A stretch of 25,517 bases of DNA from JBATTK01 sp049670505 (lineage in GTDB: Bacteria > Bacteroidota > Bacteroidia > Flavobacteriales > Flavobacteriaceae): NCBI GenBank assembly GCA_049670505.1, contig JBATTK010000067.1, forward strand, positions 1-25,517, in the 5' to 3' direction. The translations under genes were made by a program, and so were the position numbers. Each line of letters opens with the position of its first letter. Position 1 is the stretch's first letter. Shown piece by piece: positions 21,873 to 25,517 of this stretch. The notes beneath the pieces are model-generated. The model had not been told where the DNA came from. It was given only the letters and a program-made list of their open reading frames with translations, and did no database searches.

Positions 21873-23277
21873 TATCGTAACGGGCGTCCTTTAAATATTT
21901 AGCCACTATTTCATTATATTTAGGTGTAATTTTAAGCAAGGCCGTATGCTCCAATGCATACAATTCCGTTTTATCGGTATACCCATTTTTCAACAATTCT
22001 TCCAAGTAAAAAATAGCAGTGCCAAAATCTTCGTTCTTGGCATTGCTGGATATTATTTTTAAATAATTGCCATACTCCTTCGGGGCCGTAATCGTTTTTA
22101 GCATCCATAAAAAATTAAGGGCCTCTTCATCTACCAGTTTTTCCGCATTAATAATATCTATATTATCCGCTATTAATGCATTAACAAAGCTCGACAACCT
22201 TTTTCCCATTTGCTGCTCGGCCTTATTACTACTCTTGCTAAATTTCTTTAATTCATCCATTTGATAGCTCCACCAACCTAAATTGTTGAAATTATAGGTA
22301 AGCACATCTTCTTCCAAATAATAGATGTAGTCCTCTTTAATAAGGGATTCTTTAAAAAAGATATTATTTTCATTTCGTTTCAGTGCCCTAAAGCGCTTCT
22401 CTTTCTTTAATGATCGTTTCCTTTCCCTTAAAGAATCCAAATTCCTATGGACTCTATAGACCGATAATACATCACCTAACAAATCATCCGCAGCAAGTAA
22501 TTTTCCCGAGTTTAATAGGCCACTGATCTCATCAAGATTCCTTTTAAGACTTTCATTGATATAAACACTGTCCTTTGGAACACTACCTTTTGCCATAGCG
22601 GACAATGTTAAAATCTCCATCGCTTTTGTAATATACTTTTGATCGGGCCATTGATGTCCCCCGTCAAAAATCAACAACTGGTTAGGGAATTTCTTTTTAT
22701 TAAGTGCTTTTTCCATACTTAACATTTGTGAATAGTTAAAATCTTCCTTACCAACGATACCGACAAAATGAAAGGGATTTTTACTATTCAATATCTCTAT
22801 ATTGGGAACTCCCGCACCACAGGCAATTACGCCCTCTACTTCCTTAACAAATGTTGGGACCACAGCTGCGAATCGGGCCCCGTTGGAAAAACCGGCAGTA
22901 TAGATTCTACTGCGATGTATGGGAAAAATCGAAAGGACTTTGTTAAACATCCTGTTGGAGACAAGTATATTTTTAGCAATGGACAGACTATCGTTAATAT
23001 TGTTGGATGCCGCAAGGATATAGCCTTGCTTTTCCGCAGCTTCCTTGAACATGCCCAGGATTTGTTTCCCCCTTCCTTGCATATCAAAAACAAAAACAAC
23101 AGGCCATTTTCCTGTATTTTCAAAACTTTTGGGAAGGTAAAGGGCAAAACTTTCTGAAATAGAATCGTTCACCTGTAAAGCATCTAATACAATACCTTTT
23201 TTAAGGGTTAGCGGTTGGGCTTGGGTATGGAAAATAAAGGAAATACCGAGGAACAGGAATAGCAATAATTGTTTCAT
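21859..23277 (-). CDS. Exported alpha/beta hydrolase with a helical C-terminal half
   Basis: A 472-aa protein with a signal peptide (MKQLLLFLFLGISFIFHTQAQ). Residues about 25-225 form an esterase-like alpha/beta hydrolase: a strand with PVVFVFDMQGRGK, the nucleophile elbow AGFSNGAR (S131), a likely acid in GKEDF (D179) and the catalytic His in DGGHQWP (H208). The rest (about 235-472) is charged and helical, possibly TPR-like, ending in KYLKDARYDIKEE, with no motif I can name. Polysaccharide or polyester esterase activity is possible but not shown. Its exact promoter lies 26 nt upstream, and its 3' end overlaps the DJ-1 gene by 14 nt. Confidence 0.83.
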   Translation of the reverse strand: MKQLLLFLFLGISFIFHTQAQPLTLKKGIVLDALQVNDSISESFALYLPKSFENTGKWPVVFVFDMQGRGKQILGMFKEAAEKQGYILAASNNINDSLSIAKNILVSNRMFNKVLSIFPIHRSRIYTAGFSNGARFAAVVPTFVKEVEGVIACGAGVPNIEILNSKNPFHFVGIVGKEDFNYSQMLSMEKALNKKKFPNQLLIFDGGHQWPDQKYITKAMEILTLSAMAKGSVPKDSVYINESLKRNLDEISGLLNSGKLLAADDLLGDVLSVYRVHRNLDSLRERKRSLKKEKRFRALKRNENNIFFKESLIKEDYIYYLEEDVLTYNFNNLGWWSYQMDELKKFSKSSNKAEQQMGKRLSSFVNALIADNIDIINAEKLVDEEALNFLWMLKTITAPKEYGNYLKIISSNAKNEDFGTAIFYLEELLKNGYTDKTELYALEHTALLKITPKYNEIVAKYLKDARYDIKEE

Positions 23278-23303
23278 ACGAATTGATTCATCAAAAATCT
23301 AGC

Positions 23304-23331
23304 CAAAAATAACTCTAATAAAGTTATACAA
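23304..23331 (-). promoter_or_regulatory. Promoter of the hydrolase gene
   Basis: Minus strand: TTG (23331-23329), 17-nt spacer, TATTTTTG (23311-23304); both elements exact. The ATG is 26 nt downstream of the -7 box. Confidence 0.75.
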
Positions 23332-23498
23332 AACCATTGGCTTTTCCGATATTTTAACAAATTCCATTATTACGTAAAAACGTACTCCCCAAAGTGACCC
23401 GTTTCCATGTCCACAGCATAGGACATCTTTAGGTTTTGCAAGCCAAGTGTCCTTCTTATGTCTTTATTGATATCAAGAGTAGCTTCCTAAAATCGTGA

Positions 23499-23516
23499 GG
23501 TCTACCCTTGTAGACC
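23499..23516 (-). terminator. Hairpin after the AGCS symporter gene
   Basis: Minus-strand GGTCTAC / AAGG / GTAGACC, a perfect 7-bp stem 12 nt beyond the symporter stop. The tail (TCACGATTTTAGG) is only weakly T-rich, so terminator function is likely but not certain. Confidence 0.45.
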
Positions 23517-23528
23517 ATTAAATGCCGT

Positions 23529-25073
23529 TTAGGTTATTCCACTGGAATCCATGGCGCCTTTATATTTTTTCAACTCCCACTTTACTTCAGGTAAAAGCAT
23601 AAAAAGTCCAATCATATTCGGCACCAACATGGCAAAAATCATAGCATCGGAAAAATCGGTAACGGCCTCAAGGCTAGCGGCAGCGCCTACAATTACAAAA
23701 AGACAAAAAATGGTTTTATACAGATATTCCATTTTTTTACCCCTTCCGAAAAGGAAGGACCATGCCTGGTATCCATAATACGACCAAGAAATCATGGAGG
23801 AAAAAGCAAACAGGATGACTGCAATCGCTAAGAGATAAGGAAACCATGATATACCACTTTGCAAAGCATTGGCCGTTAATACCACGCCTTGGGCATCAGA
23901 AATTTCCGCACCTACGACAAGCTGTCCGGTAACGATCAATACCACAGCGGTCATCGTACAGACAACACAAGTATCTATAAAGGGCTCCAATAAGGCTACC
24001 ATACCTTCACTGGCCGCATATTTGGTCTTTACCGCAGCATGCGCAATGGATGCCGAACCAACTCCCGCTTCATTGGAAAAGGCGGCACGTTTAAATCCTT
24101 GTATCATGACCCCTATGGCGCCTCCCGTAATTCCCTTGGGATCAAAAGCACCGGTAAAGATAGCTTCAACGGCATTGGGAATATCTTTGTAATTAATAAT
24201 TAAGACCACAATGACAGCCAATACGTAGATAATAACCATAGCGGGCACTATCTTATCCGTGACCCTAGCAATCTTTTTGATTCCCCCTATAATGACAATA
24301 GCTACGAATACGGCCATAATAAGTCCGAAAAGCCAACCATTTCCATAAATAAAACTCTTCTCCGCCCCGGTAACATACTCAAACAATTGAAAAGCCTGAT
24401 TTACCTGAAACATGTTTCCACCTCCAAAAGAACCGCCGATACACATGATCGCAAAAACAGCGGCAAGGGCCTTCCCCAATTTTGAAAATCCTTTTTCCCC
24501 AAGCCCCTTTTCTAAATAATACATAGGACCGCCATATACAACCCCATTAGCGCTTATCTCACGATATTTTACACCCAATGTACACTCTACAAATTTTGAG
24601 GCCATCCCTAAAAACCCTACTAAGATCATCCAAAACGTAGCACCCGCTCCCCCGATCGACAGGGCAATGGCCACTCCACCAATATTCCCAAGGCCCACTG
24701 TAGCGGATAATGCCGTGGTTAATGCCTGAAAATGGGTTACTTCGCCATCATCACCCTCGGTTTCCGGTACATCCAGGGATTTCGTTGCCTCTAGGCCGTC
24801 ATACTTTCCCTGAACGATTTTAATCGATGTAATAAACCCGCGAAAATTGATTCCCTTAAAATATATTGTAAAATAAGCCGCTCCCAAAAGCAGTATGATC
24901 AAGACCCAAGGTATACCAACAGTATCCGTAATGGGTATTTTGTAAAAAATGGCATCCACGAACCATGCAGTAGCCTTTTTGAATCCTTGGTTGATCTGCT
25001 GATCATAGTTATTTTGAGCGGATATCAGGAATGGAAGAAAAAAAAAGATGGGAAAGAAAATCTTATACTTCAT
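23529..25073 (-). CDS. Sodium:alanine/glycine symporter (AGCS family)
   Basis: Imports small neutral amino acids with sodium. The 514-aa protein carries the AGCS core: ALTTALSATVGLGNIGGVAIAL, KFVECTLGVKYRE, GGPMYYLEKGL, AAFSNEAGVGSASIAHAA and MISWSYYGYQAW. It has about 10-11 membrane helices. An N-terminal extension (MKYKIFFPIFFFLPFLISAQ) looks like a cleavable signal peptide before the first core helix, as is common in Bacteroidota members. The ATG at 25073 is chosen; the longer frame starts with TTG. The ion and substrate are assigned by family only. Monocistronic between a hairpin downstream and a palindrome-bearing upstream region. Confidence 0.93.
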   Translation of the reverse strand: MKYKIFFPIFFFLPFLISAQNNYDQQINQGFKKATAWFVDAIFYKIPITDTVGIPWVLIILLLGAAYFTIYFKGINFRGFITSIKIVQGKYDGLEATKSLDVPETEGDDGEVTHFQALTTALSATVGLGNIGGVAIALSIGGAGATFWMILVGFLGMASKFVECTLGVKYREISANGVVYGGPMYYLEKGLGEKGFSKLGKALAAVFAIMCIGGSFGGGNMFQVNQAFQLFEYVTGAEKSFIYGNGWLFGLIMAVFVAIVIIGGIKKIARVTDKIVPAMVIIYVLAVIVVLIINYKDIPNAVEAIFTGAFDPKGITGGAIGVMIQGFKRAAFSNEAGVGSASIAHAAVKTKYAASEGMVALLEPFIDTCVVCTMTAVVLIVTGQLVVGAEISDAQGVVLTANALQSGISWFPYLLAIAVILFAFSSMISWSYYGYQAWSFLFGRGKKMEYLYKTIFCLFVIVGAAASLEAVTDFSDAMIFAMLVPNMIGLFMLLPEVKWELKKYKGAMDSSGIT

Positions 25074-25159
25074 GTCAACCAATAATTTTGAAGCGAAGTT
25101 GGATTTTCTATGTATGAAACTAAAGGTTAAACACTATTCAAATTTTTTATACGGATGGG

Positions 25160-25175
25160 TTAAGTATATACTTAA
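25160..25175. repeat. 16-bp perfect palindrome upstream of the AGCS gene
   Basis: TTAAGTATATACTTAA, a perfect palindrome in the 134-nt gap between the regulator gene and the symporter gene, about 87 nt before the symporter ATG. Possible operator for a dimeric regulator; AT-rich, so chance is not excluded. Confidence 0.35.
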
Positions 25176-25207
25176 GTACGGACGGTATTTTCGCAAACCT
25201 CTTTCGT

Positions 25208-25517
25208 TTAGGCCATGGTATCATTATCAGCTTGGGTAATAGAAGCGAAGTCCAACAGCTTATGATCGCGAGCGTACTGTATCAGTTGATTTTTTCCTGC
25301 GGAACCGCTAATAGTAAGGACTTTTTTAATTTGATGGATATGTGCCTGAAAACCGTCTACACTGATGTGCATAGCCTCGGCAATTACCGTATACGACTTT
25401 TGTTCGCCACACATCCCCAAATTGGCAAGCACCTCATTTTGTCGGTCGGAAAGTTCAACTTTAGTCGCGGCCTCAAGGATTTTTAATTCTCCTTTTAATC
25501 GCTCAATGGTATCCAAG
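25208..25517 (-). CDS. LuxR-type HTH regulator, C-terminal part (5' end outside the window)
   Basis: The last ~103 codons of a gene whose frame runs off the right edge. It contains a coiled segment (TIERLKGELKILEAATKVE) then a four-helix LuxR/NarL-like HTH: LSDRQNEVLANL, KSYTVIAEAMHISVDGFQAHIHQIKKVL, and GKNQLIQYARDHKLL. The pattern of a linker followed by this HTH suggests an orphan or two-component response regulator with an N-terminal receiver beyond the window (inference). It is upstream of, and in the same direction as, the AGCS gene. Confidence 0.75.
   Translation of the reverse strand, partial: LDTIERLKGELKILEAATKVELSDRQNEVLANLGMCGEQKSYTVIAEAMHISVDGFQAHIHQIKKVLTISGSAGKNQLIQYARDHKLLDFASITQADNDTMA

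Overview
The window looks like chromosomal DNA of a member of the Flavobacteriaceae (Bacteroidota). The basis is protein content (a DUF1684 lipoprotein, a DUF4920 protein, a CPQ-like M28 peptidase, a cyclophilin-FKBP fusion, an AGCS symporter with a signal peptide, a DnaJ with only two zinc-finger repeats), the near absence of Shine-Dalgarno sites, and recurrent TAnnTTTG promoter boxes, several with a TTG 17-23 nt upstream, as expected for the primary sigma factor of this phylum. I cannot name the genus. No rRNA, tRNA, CRISPR array, insertion sequence or integrase was seen, so this reads as core genome rather than an island.

Layout. 1-3.4 kb (minus): dual-family prolyl isomerase, M28 peptidase and PPK2-type polyphosphate kinase, the last two probably cotranscribed. 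3.6-4.3 kb (plus): an unknown secreted, cysteine-containing helical protein. 4.4-8.75 kb (minus): a sigma-54-type response regulator without a DNA-binding domain, then a tight ABC ATPase / ABC-2 permease / MscS operon. 8.75-9.2 kb: a 467-nt gap with a possible 40-codon ORF and two tandem terminators. 9.2-10.9 kb (minus): grpE-dnaJ. 11.0-13.3 kb (minus): an SDR39U1 epimerase, then DUF4920-mnmD. 13.4-16 kb: ilvE (plus) converging on a MazG-like NTPase (minus), then two tiny membrane-protein genes and crcB. 16.1-19.0 kb (plus): PII protein, ammonium transporter and outer-membrane porin, an apparent nitrogen-uptake unit. 19.06-19.7 kb (minus): DUF1684 lipoprotein. 19.75-21.9 kb (plus): a structured leader ending in a strong intrinsic terminator 15 nt before an MFS transporter, followed by a DJ-1/PfpI-like lipoprotein. 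21.9-25.5 kb (minus): a secreted alpha/beta hydrolase, an AGCS sodium/amino-acid symporter, and the 3' end of a LuxR-type regulator cut by the window edge.

The most interesting non-coding signal is the 19.76-19.92 kb leader. It has a 10-bp perfect long-range stem, two 6-nt segments complementary to opposite arms of the terminator, and too little room for a promoter between terminator and start codon, so it looks like an attenuator or riboswitch. Next is the upstream region of the PII/Amt genes, where an ACCCCTA inverted repeat and a third half-site precede a promoter lacking a -33 TTG.

Several start codons were placed internal to the longest reading frame, because the longer frame opens with TTG or GTG and in several cases that codon lies in a promoter element.
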